The notes: generated from the sequence alone by a model not told the origin. Positions 49,320-58,473 are shown, counted from the first letter of the stretch. The stretch: 64,000 nucleotides of DNA from Janthinobacterium sp. LM6 (GCF_002002885.1 NZ_CP019510.1:4526001-4590000), one strand, 5' to 3'. Program-made: numbers and translations.

Positions 49320-49826
49320 ATGACCTTCTCCATCTACTCCGCTTCGATCCCCGTCTTCAAACAGATCCTGGGCAGCCTGGCCGCCATCCTGGACAAGGCG
49401 GAAACGCACGCGCAAGACAAGAAAATCGACCCGAACGCCCTGCTGCAATTCCGTTTGTTCCCGGACATGCTGCCGTTCGTGCGCCAGATCCAGATCGCCA
49501 GCGACTTCGCCAAGGGCTGCGGCGCGCGCCTGGCCGGCGTGGCCGTGCCGCCGTATGAAGACAGCGAACAGAGCTTTGCAGAGCTGAAGGCGCGCATCGT
49601 GAAAACCATCGCCTTCCTGGAAAGCCTGCCGCAAGCGGACATCGACGGCAGCGAAACGCGCGCCATCACCACCGGCAGCGGCGAAAAGACCAAGCACTTC
49701 ACGGGCCAGACCTATCTATTCCACTACGCGCTGCCGCACTTCTTCTTCCACGCGACGACGGCGTACGACATCCTGCGCCATAACGGCATCGAAGTCGGCA
49801 AGAAAGATTTCATTGGCAGCTATTAA
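49320..49826 (+). CDS. DUF1993 family protein
   Basis: A 168-residue protein beginning MTFSIYSASIPVFKQIL with the LRHNGIEVGKKDFIG end typical of DUF1993. The predicted fold is a four-helix bundle like DinB. The role is unknown. GAGGAACC lies just before the ATG as a plausible ribosome binding site. It is a single-gene unit on the plus strand, followed by a palindromic repeat element. Confidence 0.9.
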   Translation: MTFSIYSASIPVFKQILGSLAAILDKAETHAQDKKIDPNALLQFRLFPDMLPFVRQIQIASDFAKGCGARLAGVAVPPYEDSEQSFAELKARIVKTIAFLESLPQADIDGSETRAITTGSGEKTKHFTGQTYLFHYALPHFFFHATTAYDILRHNGIEVGKKDFIGSY

Positions 49827-49846
49827 TCGCTAGCGTCAAAAGTACC

Positions 49847-49910
49847 GGGGTCAGACCCTCAACGCCGTTGACACAAAAGTCATCGCCGACATGTGAGGGG
49901 GTCTGACCCC
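49847..49910. repeat. REP-like palindromic element (GGGGTCAGACCC type)
   Basis: GGGGTCAGACCCTCA at 49847-49861 is inverted as TGAGGGGGTCTGACCCC at 49894-49910 around a 32-base loop. It lies between two convergent genes. I recall elements with this core as common in Oxalobacteraceae genomes. It could act as a transcription stop for both sides. Confidence 0.7.
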
Positions 49911-49931
49911 AGCAGTTGCCGTTGGGTCGAC

Positions 49932-50126
49932 TCAAGTATTCCGGCGCGGATACCCTTGAGAAAGAATCCGCACCCACACCACTTCCTTCTCTTCATCCGT
50001 CATCGACACCCAGTGGGCCACTTCCACCACGCTGCGGCCGCAGCCGCGGCAGATTTCATCGAAGGTCGTCGAGCACACGGCCACGCAGGGTGTGTCTGGA
50101 CGCAGCGGCAATTCCTTGTCCGCCAT
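49932..50126 (-). CDS. DUF1289 family small Cys-rich protein
   Basis: A 64-residue protein starting MADKELPLRPDTPCVAVC. Four Cys residues (C-x3-C, then C-x2-C in DEICRGCGRS) and the WVSMTDEEKEVVW tail define DUF1289, thought to bind a metal or Fe-S cluster. Its ATG overlaps the stop of the DUF1415 gene (TGATG), indicating coupled translation. Confidence 0.9.
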   Translation of the reverse strand: MADKELPLRPDTPCVAVCSTTFDEICRGCGRSVVEVAHWVSMTDEEKEVVWVRILSQGYPRRNT

Positions 50127-50698
50127 CAAGACACCTTCGGCAAGCCGAGTTTTTCCCAGCCTTCGGTGCCCAGCGCTTCCAGTGTGGCAATATTCTTGTC
50201 GAAAATTTCCGATGCTTCCGGGAAGGCCTCGACGGCGCGCTCGATGCTGTCTTCGCGCAGCAGGTGCAGGGTCGGGTAGGGCGAACGGTTGGTGTAGTTG
50301 CTGATGTCGTCCTCGAACGTCTCGGCAAACTGGTAGTTCGGGTGGAAACTGGCCACCTGCAGTTCGCCCGCCAGGTGCATGTCTTCCACAGCCGCGTCGG
50401 CCACGTCGAGAAACTCGTTGTAGTCGAGGAAATCGTTCAGGGTATATGGATGGATCAGCAGGGTCGTGTCGATCTGCTCGGGGTCCGTGTCGGCCAGGAT
50501 TTGCAGCTCGTCCATCAGCAGCGCCAGCAAATCTTCGGGATTGCCCGATTCGCACACCACGTAGCGGATCTGCTTCTTGACGTGCACGGCCTTGGCGAAC
50601 GGGCACAGGTTCAGGCCGATCACGGCCTTTTCCAGCCAGGCAACGGTATTGTCGATGATGACGGCGTTGTCGTCGTCGTGGCGCGGCGGGGTGTTCAT
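50126..50698 (-). CDS. DUF1415 family protein
   Basis: A 190-residue soluble protein with the family motifs WLEKAVIGLNLCPFAK, VVCESGNPEDLL and PYPTLHLLREDSIERA. The conserved Cys in NLCPFA and the pairing with a DUF1289 Cys-rich partner suggest metal or redox chemistry, but the function is unknown. It is the first gene of the two-gene unit. Confidence 0.9.
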   Translation of the reverse strand: MNTPPRHDDDNAVIIDNTVAWLEKAVIGLNLCPFAKAVHVKKQIRYVVCESGNPEDLLALLMDELQILADTDPEQIDTTLLIHPYTLNDFLDYNEFLDVADAAVEDMHLAGELQVASFHPNYQFAETFEDDISNYTNRSPYPTLHLLREDSIERAVEAFPEASEIFDKNIATLEALGTEGWEKLGLPKVS

Positions 50699-51037
50699 AT
50701 GCTTGACTCTCTATCAATAAGGCGGCCGGCAGCCGAATGGCCGGCCAAAGCCAAATTGTACGCACTCTTTGCGCAGTCTCATACCGGACGGCTGCCAAGC
50801 TTGCGCCAGCCTCTACGCCATGTATGCTATAACAGCGGCCGAATCACGCATTGGGCAAATTAAATTTGCAATAATGACAGCATTTGCGAATGGAAACTCA
50901 GCCGTTACCCGCTTATTGCCGCTTATTTCCTGTCATCATGCTGACATAATTCTTGACTCCTGCATGTGGATATACGTACACTCGCACCTGAATCATGGGT
51001 CTGTCCGATGTTTCTCCGACGACAACAATGGAACACT
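50699..51037. other. Divergent promoter region, DUF1415 / MltD-like
   Basis: These 339 bases hold the promoters of two divergent units. No gene with a family resemblance is seen. The middle (50850-50960) is more AT-rich. I could not fix a -35/-10 pair with confidence. Confidence 0.5.
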
Positions 51038-52450
51038 ATGCACGAAAACTCCTTTAAATCTACCGTCCTGGCGGCGTTGGCCCTGGCGCTTGCGCCCGCC
51101 CTCAGCCAGGCGTACGAAGCCGGTGTTGAGAGCGATAACGCGCCAGTCGCCGCCGCCGCACCCGCCCTGATCCCGATGACCGCCCAGGTCACGGCGAAAC
51201 TCCCCACCCTCGACAACCGCCTGCAAAAGACCGACCGCCTGCTGAAAAACCTCAGCGACAATTCCGATCCGCTGCGCGAAGCCGACGTCTGGGGCCGCAT
51301 CCGCAGCGGCTATGCGATTCCCGACATCAACAACCAGCTGGTGGCCAACCACGTCAACTGGTATGCCACCCGCCCCGACTACATCGCCCGCACGACGGCG
51401 CGCGCCTCGCGCTACATCTTCCACGTGGTGCAGGAACTGGAAAAGCGCGGCATGCCGACGGAACTGGCCTTGCTGCCGTTCATCGAGTCCGCCTTCAACC
51501 CGCAAGCGTTCTCCAGCGCCAATGCGGCCGGCATGTGGCAATTCGTGCCCGCCACGGGGCGCGATTTCAACCTCAAGCAAAACATGTTCAAGGACGAGCG
51601 CCGCGGCGTGCTGGCCTCGACCGATGCGGCCCTGACGTACCTGCAGCGCCTGTATGACATGTTTGGCGACTGGCAACTGGCCCTGGCCGCCTACAACTGG
51701 GGCGAAGGCTCGGTGCAGCGCGCCATCAAGAAAAACCAGGCGCTGGGCAAGCCGACCGACTTCGAAAGCCTGGCCGACCTGATGCCGGCCGAAACGCGCA
51801 ACTACGTGCCGAAATTGCAAGCGGTCAAGAACATCATCGCCAATCCGGCCCAGTTCGGCCTGACCCTGCCCGTGGTCGACAACCAGCCCTACTTCACGGC
51901 CATCGACAAGACCAGCGACATCGACATCACCGTCGCCGCCCAGCTGGCCGAGCTGTCGATGGATGAATTCAAGGCCTTGAATCCGCAATTCAACCGCCCC
52001 GTCATCATCGGCGGCGAAAAGACCAAGATTCTGTTGCCACAGGAAAACGCTGCCAAGTTCACCACCAACCTGGCGCAATGGGGCCATGCCTTGTCGAGCT
52101 GGACGACGCACAAGATCACGAATGCGCGCGAACGCATCGAAACCCTGGCGTCGAAATTCGGCACCACGGCCGACGTGCTGCGCCAGGCCAACAACATTCC
52201 CCAGCGCACCAGCCTGCGCGCCGGTTCCACCATCCTCGTGCCGAAAACCTCGGCGACGATGAACAAGGACATCACCCAGGAAATCGCCGACAGCGCCACC
52301 ATGCTGCTGGAAGCGGACCGTCCGGAACGGGCCGCCAAGGCACTGCGCCGCGCCGCCAAGGGCGGCAAGGTGCAAGCCGCGCCAATTTCCCTGGTGAAAC
52401 CGCGCATCCAGCGCGGCGGCGGCAACAGTCGCGCCAAGGCCCGCCACTGA
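51038..52450 (+). CDS. mltD: Lytic murein transglycosylase with LysM, MltD type
   Basis: A 470-residue cell wall hydrolase from ATG at 51038 ([19 protein letters not shown]), with a signal peptide ending about residue 25. An upstream in-frame start would bury the signal. The SLT domain has its catalytic Glu in [13 protein letters not shown] (about residue 150), then [17 protein letters not shown] and [10 protein letters not shown]. Two LysM-like peptidoglycan-binding segments follow, the second clear ([16 protein letters not shown] then [10 protein letters not shown]). The tail is basic. No lipobox Cys is seen, unlike E. coli MltD. Confidence 0.9.
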   Translation: MHENSFKSTVLAALALALAPALSQAYEAGVESDNAPVAAAAPALIPMTAQVTAKLPTLDNRLQKTDRLLKNLSDNSDPLREADVWGRIRSGYAIPDINNQLVANHVNWYATRPDYIARTTARASRYIFHVVQELEKRGMPTELALLPFIESAFNPQAFSSANAAGMWQFVPATGRDFNLKQNMFKDERRGVLASTDAALTYLQRLYDMFGDWQLALAAYNWGEGSVQRAIKKNQALGKPTDFESLADLMPAETRNYVPKLQAVKNIIANPAQFGLTLPVVDNQPYFTAIDKTSDIDITVAAQLAELSMDEFKALNPQFNRPVIIGGEKTKILLPQENAAKFTTNLAQWGHALSSWTTHKITNARERIETLASKFGTTADVLRQANNIPQRTSLRAGSTILVPKTSATMNKDITQEIADSATMLLEADRPERAAKALRRAAKGGKVQAAPISLVKPRIQRGGGNSRAKARH

Positions 52451-52553
52451 TCGCCTGAGCTGTATTGACCTACCTCACCGGCCGCCACAGCCTTGCTGTC
52501 GCGGCCGGTTGCACATCCGCCTTACCCGCCCACCTACCCAGACAGGAGTCGTC

Positions 52554-53342
52554 ATGGCTTTCTTGCAAGGCAAAAAAATCCTCATCACGGGCTTGCTGTC
52601 GAACCGTTCCATCGCCTATGGCATCGCCAAGGCTTGCCACCGCGAAGGCGCCACCCTCGCCTTCACGTATGTGGGCGAACGCTTCAAGGAGCGCATCACG
52701 GAATTTGCGGCGGAATTCGGCAGCGAACTGGTCTTCGACTGCGACGTGTCCAGCGATGAACAGATCAGCGCCGTCTTCCGCGACCTGGCACGCCACTGGG
52801 AACACCTGGATGGCCTGGTGCACGCCATCGGCTTCGCGCCGCGCGAAGCGATTGCCGGCGACTTCCTCGACGGCCTGTCGCGCGACAGCTTCCGCATCGC
52901 GCACGACATTTCCGCCTACAGCTTTCCCGCCATGGCCAAGGCCGCTCTGCCCCTGCTGCATCCGGGCGCCTGCGTATTGACCCTGACTTACCTGGGCGCC
53001 ATGCGCGCCGTGCCCTACTACAACACCATGGGCCTGGCCAAGGCGTCGCTGGAAGCGTCCGTGCGCTACCTGGCCGAGTCGCTGGGCCCGCGCGGCATCC
53101 GCGCCAACGGCATCTCGGCCGGCCCCATCAAGACCCTGGCCGCTTCCGGCATCAAGGATTTCAGCAAGCTGCTGGGCTTTGTGGCCGAACACGCCCCGCT
53201 GCGGCGCAACGTCACCATCGAAGAAGTGGGCAACACGGCCGCCTTCCTGCTGTCCGACCTGGCTTCCGGCATCACGGGCGAGATTACCTACGTCGATGGC
53301 GGCTTTTCGCAAGTGATGGCCGTCAATCCCGAAGTAGAGTAA
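52554..53342 (+). CDS. fabI: Enoyl-[acyl-carrier-protein] reductase (NADH)
   Basis: A 262-residue short-chain dehydrogenase-type enoyl-ACP reductase that completes each fatty acid elongation round. ATG at 52554 follows AGGAG and gives [25 protein letters not shown]. The Tyr-x6-Lys active site is [11 protein letters not shown] (about residues 156-163), and [13 protein letters not shown] is intact. It complements the fab cluster at 33563-39109, which has no enoyl reductase. Confidence 0.96.
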   Translation: MAFLQGKKILITGLLSNRSIAYGIAKACHREGATLAFTYVGERFKERITEFAAEFGSELVFDCDVSSDEQISAVFRDLARHWEHLDGLVHAIGFAPREAIAGDFLDGLSRDSFRIAHDISAYSFPAMAKAALPLLHPGACVLTLTYLGAMRAVPYYNTMGLAKASLEASVRYLAESLGPRGIRANGISAGPIKTLAASGIKDFSKLLGFVAEHAPLRRNVTIEEVGNTAAFLLSDLASGITGEITYVDGGFSQVMAVNPEVE

Positions 53343-53346
53343 TTGG

Positions 53347-53448
53347 CACCTGGTCGACGTGGCGCAAGCGGCCCGGCAAATCAACCTGGCCAGGGAAACG
53401 CGACAGGCGCCGCCGCTGCCCGCCGACATCGTGGCCATGCTCCATTAA
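53347..53448 (+). pseudogene. Possible 3' relic of an unidentified gene
   Basis: Directly after the fabI stop an open frame of 33 codons reads HLVDVAQAARQINLARETRQ and goes on APPLPADIVAMLH before TAA. It has normal codon choice but no start codon or upstream part. It looks like the preserved C-terminus of a deleted gene; I cannot name the family. Confidence 0.3.
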
Positions 53449-53558
53449 ACGGAAGAAAACTACGTATTCTTACTGATTTCACGTAGGAAACATGATCAAA
53501 ACGTGGTAGGACTGTCGTTTCTTCCCATTTAAGCCGTGCAAAACGGCAGCAAATACGG

Positions 53559-53564
53559 TATAGT
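53559..53564 (+). promoter_or_regulatory. Candidate -10 element of the helicase gene
   Basis: TATAGT lies in GGTATAGTGTCG, about 270 bases upstream of the helicase start. The -35 position is weak (GTGCAA at 17-base spacing). Confidence 0.3.
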
Positions 53565-53831
53565 GTCGTTGTGCGCTGCAATATGTTTCCTTGAAGCGAT
53601 GGCAACACCGCAGTTACATGCACTACAAACTTAGCAGCTTCGCAAGCCTTAGCGCATCCACAGGATGCCGCTTAATAAAGCCCTCCCGCCTTGTGTGTCG
53701 CACCTGACACCGTCCCGGCGCAAAGCTTTTGTGCCGAAATTTCTTTCTAGTTGAGTCATTTCGTTTTGGTTGGCGTTGCTATTTTGCGTTCTGCTTTTTG
53801 CAAGAACGCTGATTTTCACGAAAGAAAAAGA

Positions 53832-55238
53832 ATGACATTTGAATCCTTAGGCCTGCATCCGTCCATCATCGCCGCTCTGACCGAATCGGGCTACACCGCG
53901 CCAACCGCGGTACAGTCGCAAGCGATTCCCGCCGCGATCGAGGGCCGTGACCTGCTGGTCTCGTCGCAGACCGGTTCGGGCAAGACGGCAGCTTTCATGC
54001 TGCCATCGCTGCACAAACTGGCCAGCGCCGAACAAAGCGCCGCCGGCAAGACGCCAAACCAGGAAATGCAAGCATCGCGCGCCCGCGGCGAGCGTCCACG
54101 CTTCAAGGCTGCCCAGCCAAAAATGCTGGTGCTGACGCCAACGCGCGAACTGGCCCTGCAAGTGACCACCAACACCGACAAGTACAGCACCGGCATCCGC
54201 CGCATCAAGGCTGTGTCGATCCTGGGCGGCATGCCTTACCCTAAACAGATGCAATTGCTGGCCAAGAATCCTGAGATTCTGGTCGCGACCCCTGGCCGTC
54301 TGATCGACCACATGGACTCGGGCAAGATCGACTTCTCGCAACTGGAAATTCTGGTGCTGGACGAAGCCGACCGCATGCTGGACATGGGTTTCATCGACGA
54401 CATCGAAAAAATCGTCGAAGCGACGCCGGAAGGCCGCCAGACCATGCTGTTCTCGGCAACGCTGGACGGCGTGGTCGGCAACATGGCCCGCCGCATCACG
54501 AAGAACCCGCTGGTCATCCAGGTGGCAAGCTCGAGCAACAAGCATGAAAACATCACGCAGCGCGTCCACTTCGTCGACGACCTGTCGCACAAGAATCGCC
54601 TGCTGGACCACCTGCTGCGCGACGAAACCCTGGACCAGGCTGTTGTATTCACCGCCACCAAGCGTGACGCCGACACCATCGCCGACCGTCTGAACATCGC
54701 CGGTTTCTCGGCTGCCGCCTTGCACGGCGACATGCATCAGGGCGCGCGTAACCGCACCCTGGACGGCATGCGCCGCGGCCAGGTCAAAGTGCTGGTTGCC
54801 ACCGACGTTGCCGCCCGCGGCATCGACGTGCCAACGATCACCCACGTGTTCAACTACGATCTGCCGAAGTTCCCGGAAGACTACGTCCACCGCATCGGCC
54901 GTACCGGCCGCGCTGGCCGCAATGGCCTGGCCATCTCGCTGGTGAACCACGCTGAAGGCATGAACGTCAAGCGCATCGAACGCTTCACCAAGCAATTGAT
55001 CCCGGTCAATGTCATCGAAGGTTTCGAGCCAAAGAAAACGGCATCGGCACCACGTTCGAGCGCCCGTCCAGGCGGCTGGAAACCAGGCGACAACCGTGGC
55101 GGCGCGAAGCCAGGCCAACGCACGTTCAGCAAGCCAGGCGCACCGCGTAAAGACGGCGCTCCTAGCACCGGCGGCGGCTACAAGGGTTCGAACCCGCGCA
55201 GCACCGACGGCGCACGCCGCAGCTACGGCGACCGTTAA
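53832..55238 (+). CDS. rhlE: DEAD-box RNA helicase, RhlE type
   Basis: A 468-residue ATP-dependent RNA helicase. ATG at 53832 (MTFESLGLHPSIIAALTESGY) follows a purine-rich GAAAGAAAAAG. Helicase motifs in order are the Q motif, SSQTGSGKTAA (about 45), PTRELALQV, TPGRLID, LDEADRMLDMGF (about 176), SAT, ATDVAARGID and HRIGRTGRAGR. The 80-residue C-terminal tail is rich in Arg, Gly, Lys and Ser, an RNA-binding tail. About 30 extra residues between motifs I and Ia (QSAAGKTPNQEMQASRARGE) are unusual. Likely roles are ribosome assembly and mRNA decay at low temperature. Confidence 0.94.
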   Translation: MTFESLGLHPSIIAALTESGYTAPTAVQSQAIPAAIEGRDLLVSSQTGSGKTAAFMLPSLHKLASAEQSAAGKTPNQEMQASRARGERPRFKAAQPKMLVLTPTRELALQVTTNTDKYSTGIRRIKAVSILGGMPYPKQMQLLAKNPEILVATPGRLIDHMDSGKIDFSQLEILVLDEADRMLDMGFIDDIEKIVEATPEGRQTMLFSATLDGVVGNMARRITKNPLVIQVASSSNKHENITQRVHFVDDLSHKNRLLDHLLRDETLDQAVVFTATKRDADTIADRLNIAGFSAAALHGDMHQGARNRTLDGMRRGQVKVLVATDVAARGIDVPTITHVFNYDLPKFPEDYVHRIGRTGRAGRNGLAISLVNHAEGMNVKRIERFTKQLIPVNVIEGFEPKKTASAPRSSARPGGWKPGDNRGGAKPGQRTFSKPGAPRKDGAPSTGGGYKGSNPRSTDGARRSYGDR

Positions 55239-55274
55239 TCACGACGCCATGCCGCCAACGGGCGGCAAGCAATA

Positions 55275-55312
55275 AAAAACGGCCGCCAGATCGCTCTGGC
55301 GGCCGTTTTTTT
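55275..55312. terminator. Bidirectional intrinsic terminator
   Basis: A 16-bp perfect stem (AAAAACGGCCGCCAGA with TCTGGCGGCCGTTTTT), loop TCGC and T/A tracts on both sides. It lies between the convergent helicase and thioesterase genes and should stop transcription from both. Confidence 0.93.
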
Positions 55313-55326
55313 ATGCCCGCAACGCT

Positions 55327-55809
55327 TTATTTCTTCGACACTTTCTGGCGCGACAGCTTGCGCAGCTTGGCCTGCTCGAAACGCACCTGCTGCTCCGGCG
55401 TCTCCAGCGCCAGCGGCGGCACGGCCACGGGCTTGCGATTGGCATCCACGGCCACCATCGTGAAATAGCAGCTGTTGGCGTGGCGCACCAGGCGCTGCTG
55501 GATGTTTTCCGTCACCACGCGGATACCCACTTCCATCGATGTCGTGCCCGTGTAATTGATCGACGCGAGGAACGTCACCAGCTCGCCCACGTGGATAGGC
55601 TGCAGGAACATCACCTGGTCCACCGACAGGGTGACCACGTAGCTGCCCGAATAGCGGCTGGCGCAGGCATAGGCAACGCTGTCGAGGTATTTCAGGATGG
55701 TGCCACCGTGCACGTTACCGGAAAAATTGGCCATATCGGGCGTCATCAAGACCGTCATCGTCAGTTCGTGGGCCGACCAGTTCATCGCGCTGTCCAAAGT
55801 GTTCTCCAA
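55327..55809 (-). CDS. Acyl-CoA thioesterase, YciA/hotdog family
   Basis: A 160-residue hotdog-fold acyl-CoA hydrolase. Family segments are MTPDMANFSGNVHGGTILKYLDSVAY (Asn and Asp active-site region), MFLQPIHVGELVTF and FTMVAVDANRKPVAVP. It has a basic C-terminal tail (LRKLSRQKVSKK). Probable role: control of acyl-CoA pools in the cytoplasm. Confidence 0.9.
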   Translation of the reverse strand: MENTLDSAMNWSAHELTMTVLMTPDMANFSGNVHGGTILKYLDSVAYACASRYSGSYVVTLSVDQVMFLQPIHVGELVTFLASINYTGTTSMEVGIRVVTENIQQRLVRHANSCYFTMVAVDANRKPVAVPPLALETPEQQVRFEQAKLRKLSRQKVSKK

Positions 55810-55876
55810 AGGGGGAAATTAAAAGTGAGGGAAGATGTGAAAACCGGCCCCAGGGGCCGGCGGCAGGGACAGCTTG

Positions 55877-56245
55877 TTACAGTCCCAGGGTGTCGATATC
55901 GGCCAGCGAGTCGCGGCCCTTGTCGGAAATGTCATGGCCCTCGCCTTCGGCGCGCGCCACGATGTGGGCTTTCTTGCCCAGGAAGTAAGCCACTTCCGTG
56001 TCCAGCTTGGTCAGCGGATCGGCGGCCACGGCGCGCAGCCCCATGATGCAGCGGCGCAGGAACAGCAGTTGTTGCGCTTTATCCGTGATGGACAGACGGC
56101 CATCGCGCGCATAGCTGAGCAGCTTCAGGCCGGACAGGCGCTTGGCATTGCGGGCAACGCAAGCGCTGGGGCGCTCGGTCTTGATGCCGCGTGCAACTTG
56201 CTCCAGCGCGTCATATTCATCGGTCGTTAATTTCTCGTTCTTCAT
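55877..56245 (-). CDS. Hypothetical protein, possibly winged-helix-like
   Basis: A 122-residue protein from ATG at 56245 (MKNEKLTTDEYDALEQVARG). A longer in-frame start adds 21 residues. I do not recognise the family. The first 70 residues alternate helices and a turn-strand-strand (LKLLSYARDGRLSITDKAQQ), which resembles a small winged-helix domain with a wing and T/S-D-K-A-Q-Q helix. The C-terminal half is acidic. It sits alone between a thioesterase and a tiny membrane protein gene. Confidence 0.65.
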   Translation of the reverse strand: MKNEKLTTDEYDALEQVARGIKTERPSACVARNAKRLSGLKLLSYARDGRLSITDKAQQLLFLRRCIMGLRAVAADPLTKLDTEVAYFLGKKAHIVARAEGEGHDISDKGRDSLADIDTLGL

Positions 56246-56374
56246 TACTTTTCCATAAAAGGCCAGGTGTTCGGCCCCCATGGTACGCGCCCCGCTGCGC
56301 ATCGGCAACAGGCAACGTGAATCTACCGCCGCCCGCCAGGCGGCCAGGCGGCGGAAACACGGGCGCGACGACCG

Positions 56375-56512
56375 TTATTTGTAGCTGCGCAGCAGCAGCC
56401 ATGCCAGGCCGCAACCCGCCACGGCGCCCGCCAGGGCCAGCGCCACGAGGTTTTTGCTGGTGATCACAGGGCGCCGGCCCAGGTAAATTTTGTTATGCAA
56501 GGAATTGCCCAC
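56375..56512 (-). CDS. Small membrane protein (45 residues)
   Basis: A GTG start at 56512 with AGGAG six bases upstream opens a 45-codon frame, VGNSLHNKIYLGRRPVITSK followed by a hydrophobic helix (LVALALAGAVAGCGLAWLLL) and the tail RSYK. The positive residues before the helix predict an N-in single-pass membrane protein. I do not know a homologue. Support comes from the ribosome binding site and the coherent membrane segment only. Confidence 0.55.
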   Translation of the reverse strand: MGNSLHNKIYLGRRPVITSKNLVALALAGAVAGCGLAWLLLRSYK

Positions 56513-56746
56513 GATGGTCTCCTGTACAAGAATTTTTATGATGTCTCATTATAAGAACAGAATCGTGACGGCCGCATGACACTCGACAGTTAGAGCTTGA
56601 TTTGTATCCACTCGGCAACATTTATTGGCGTTTTTGTTGTTTAAATGGCGTGGCGCTGGCAGCCGCCGGGCAGTCCATTTCCGATCGGAAATAAACGCGG
56701 CGCGCCCCTCCCCGCCACCGCCATGCCGGCGGCGCACCGCGCCCCG

Positions 56747-56917
56747 TCAGTGCATTTTCACGGGCGGTGGCGGCGGCGTCGGCTCCTCGACGGGCACGGG
56801 CTCGATGTGGGGCGGCGTTTGCGGCGGCGTGACGGGGTCGCCTTCCGGCGGTGGCGGCATATCGGGTTCGGGCGTGCTGTGCGCGCGCAACGGGGCAGGA
56901 CGGAATTGTGTTTGCAT
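56747..56917 (-). CDS. Small proline-rich acidic protein (56 residues)
   Basis: ATG at 56917 is preceded by AAAGGAGGT, a perfect anti-16S match, with good spacing. The product begins MQTQFRPAPLRAHSTPEPDM and continues with proline clusters and five Glu, such as PPPPEGD and EEPTPPPPPVKMH. About 40 percent is proline, so it is probably disordered. No signal peptide or helix is visible. The function is unknown. It is divergent from the glycosyltransferase gene. Confidence 0.55.
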   Translation of the reverse strand: MQTQFRPAPLRAHSTPEPDMPPPPEGDPVTPPQTPPHIEPVPVEEPTPPPPPVKMH

Positions 56918-57052
56918 GTGACCTCCTTTGTCCCACTCTAGCCGATGCGGCCAAATCCTGGCGCCCGCCAGTGGCAAGCCGCTGCGGGAACTAAACGGCG
57001 CGGCGCCACTCCAACCTGGCAGGTCTCTCTCCTGCGAGTGCAAGCGATCCCC

Positions 57053-58285
57053 ATGGCGCGCAAGAAAATCCTCTTTATGGCCGAGGCAGTGACCCTGGCC
57101 CATGTCGGCCGCCCCCTGAGCCTGGCCCAGGGACTCGACGAAGACAAATATGAGGTGCATTTTGCCTGCGCCGATGGCTATGACTTTTGCTTCAAGCAAG
57201 CGCCCTTTCGCCGCTGGCGCATCGACAGTATTTCATCGCTACAATTCCTGCAGGCGCTGGCGCACGGCAAGCCTGTCTACACGGAAAGCACCCTGCACGC
57301 CTATGTGGAAGACGACTTGCGCCTGCTCAATGCCGTCCAGCCCGATCTCGTGATCGGCGACTTCCGCCTGTCGCTGTCCGTCAGCGCGCGCCTGCAGCGC
57401 ATTCCCTACCTTACCGTCAGCAATGCCTACTGGAGTCCCTGGGTGCGCCAGCACTACACGGTGCCCAGCCTGCCCCTGACCAGCCTGCTGCCCATCTGGC
57501 TGGCAGCGCCCCTGTTCCGCCTGATCCGCCCGCTGGCCTTCGCCGCGCATGCCGTGCCGCTGAACCGCGTGCGCCGCCGCCATGGCCTGCCCTCGCTGGG
57601 CAGCGACCTGCGGCGCATCTATACGGATGCGGACCGCACCTTGTACGCGGATATTCCGCAACTGTTCCCGCCGCACGCCATGCCGTCCACGCACGACTAC
57701 CTGGGGCCCGTCATCTGGGCACCGCCGCTCGACTTGCCGGACTGGTGGCAGCGCCCGGAACTGAGCAGCGGACGGCCCATCATCTACGTCACCCTGGGCA
57801 GCTCCGGCCAGGGGCAATTGCTGCCGCGCGTGCTGCGCGCGCTGGCGCCCCTGCCCGTCACCGTATTGGCGGCCACGGCCGGCACCAGCCGCGTCGATGC
57901 CGTGCCGCCGAATGCCCATGTCGCGCCCTTCTTGCCGGGCGACGCGGCGGCCCGGCGCGCCAGCCTGGTGATCTGCAACGGCGGCAGCCCCACCAGCCAG
58001 CAGGCGCTGACGGCAGGCGTGCCCGTCATCGGCATCGCCGGCAACCTCGACCAATTCCTCAACATGCACGGCATCGCGGAGACCGGCGCAGGCCTGCTGC
58101 TGCGCGCCGACCGCTTCCAGGAAACCGCCCTGCGCCATGCCGCCACGCGCATGCTCGACGATGGCCGGGCCAGGCTGGCGGCGCGCCAGCTGGCCACGGC
58201 CATGCGCGACTATGTGCCTGGGCAACGCTTGCTGCCCCATATGCACGCCCTGCTGGATCCTCCGCCGCAAGGCGGTCAGCCTTGA
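57053..58285 (+). CDS. Glycosyltransferase, GT1/UGT-like
   Basis: A 410-residue GT-B fold enzyme from ATG at 57053 (MARKKILFMAEAVTLAHVGRPLSLAQGL). The C-terminal nucleotide-sugar domain shows IIYVTLGSSGQ, a NAHVAPFLPGDAAARRASLVICNGGSPTSQQAL-type donor-binding stretch and GIAGNLDQFLN. This matches the UGT/MGT pattern where NGGS replaces the usual HGG. The acceptor is unknown. It lies 188 bases before the PEP-CTERM genes. A longer in-frame start (56945) adds 36 residues overlapping the divergent promoter area. Confidence 0.82.
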   Translation: MARKKILFMAEAVTLAHVGRPLSLAQGLDEDKYEVHFACADGYDFCFKQAPFRRWRIDSISSLQFLQALAHGKPVYTESTLHAYVEDDLRLLNAVQPDLVIGDFRLSLSVSARLQRIPYLTVSNAYWSPWVRQHYTVPSLPLTSLLPIWLAAPLFRLIRPLAFAAHAVPLNRVRRRHGLPSLGSDLRRIYTDADRTLYADIPQLFPPHAMPSTHDYLGPVIWAPPLDLPDWWQRPELSSGRPIIYVTLGSSGQGQLLPRVLRALAPLPVTVLAATAGTSRVDAVPPNAHVAPFLPGDAAARRASLVICNGGSPTSQQALTAGVPVIGIAGNLDQFLNMHGIAETGAGLLLRADRFQETALRHAATRMLDDGRARLAARQLATAMRDYVPGQRLLPHMHALLDPPPQGGQP

Positions 58286-58382
58286 CGGGCGGCGTCGGCT
58301 TTTCTTACAGCGCGTCCCGCAGCACCTGCACCACGTCAACAAAAGCACGCCAAGTCCTTGATTTCAAAAGAGCCTCATGCGT

Positions 58383-58398
58383 TGGCATGGAAGTCGCT
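58383..58398 (+). promoter_or_regulatory. Sigma-54-like promoter before the first PEP-CTERM gene
   Basis: TGGCATGGAAGTCGCT has GG at -24 and GC at -12 with exactly ten bases between them, the invariant spacing of RpoN promoters (consensus TGGCAC-N5-TTGCA/T). The -12 box is imperfect (TCGC). It lies 76 bases before the ATG. RpoN with PrsK/PrsR is associated with PEP-CTERM/exosortase systems in published comparative work. Confidence 0.5.
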
Positions 58399-58473
58399 TA
58401 AGTCTGGCCATGAGCACCTGCAGACAGGGCTCAGGCAACACTTCCAGACTCACTCAACCACGAGGTGAATACA

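Larger units (their letters stand above)
53343..53831. other. fabI-rhlE intergenic region with a probable long 5' leader
   Basis: No complete gene. The first 105 bases read like the 3' end of a lost coding sequence (see 53347-53448). A TATAGT box at 53559-53564 could give the helicase mRNA a leader of about 260 bases. The leader is AT-richer than its neighbours and includes several short hairpins. Confidence 0.5.
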
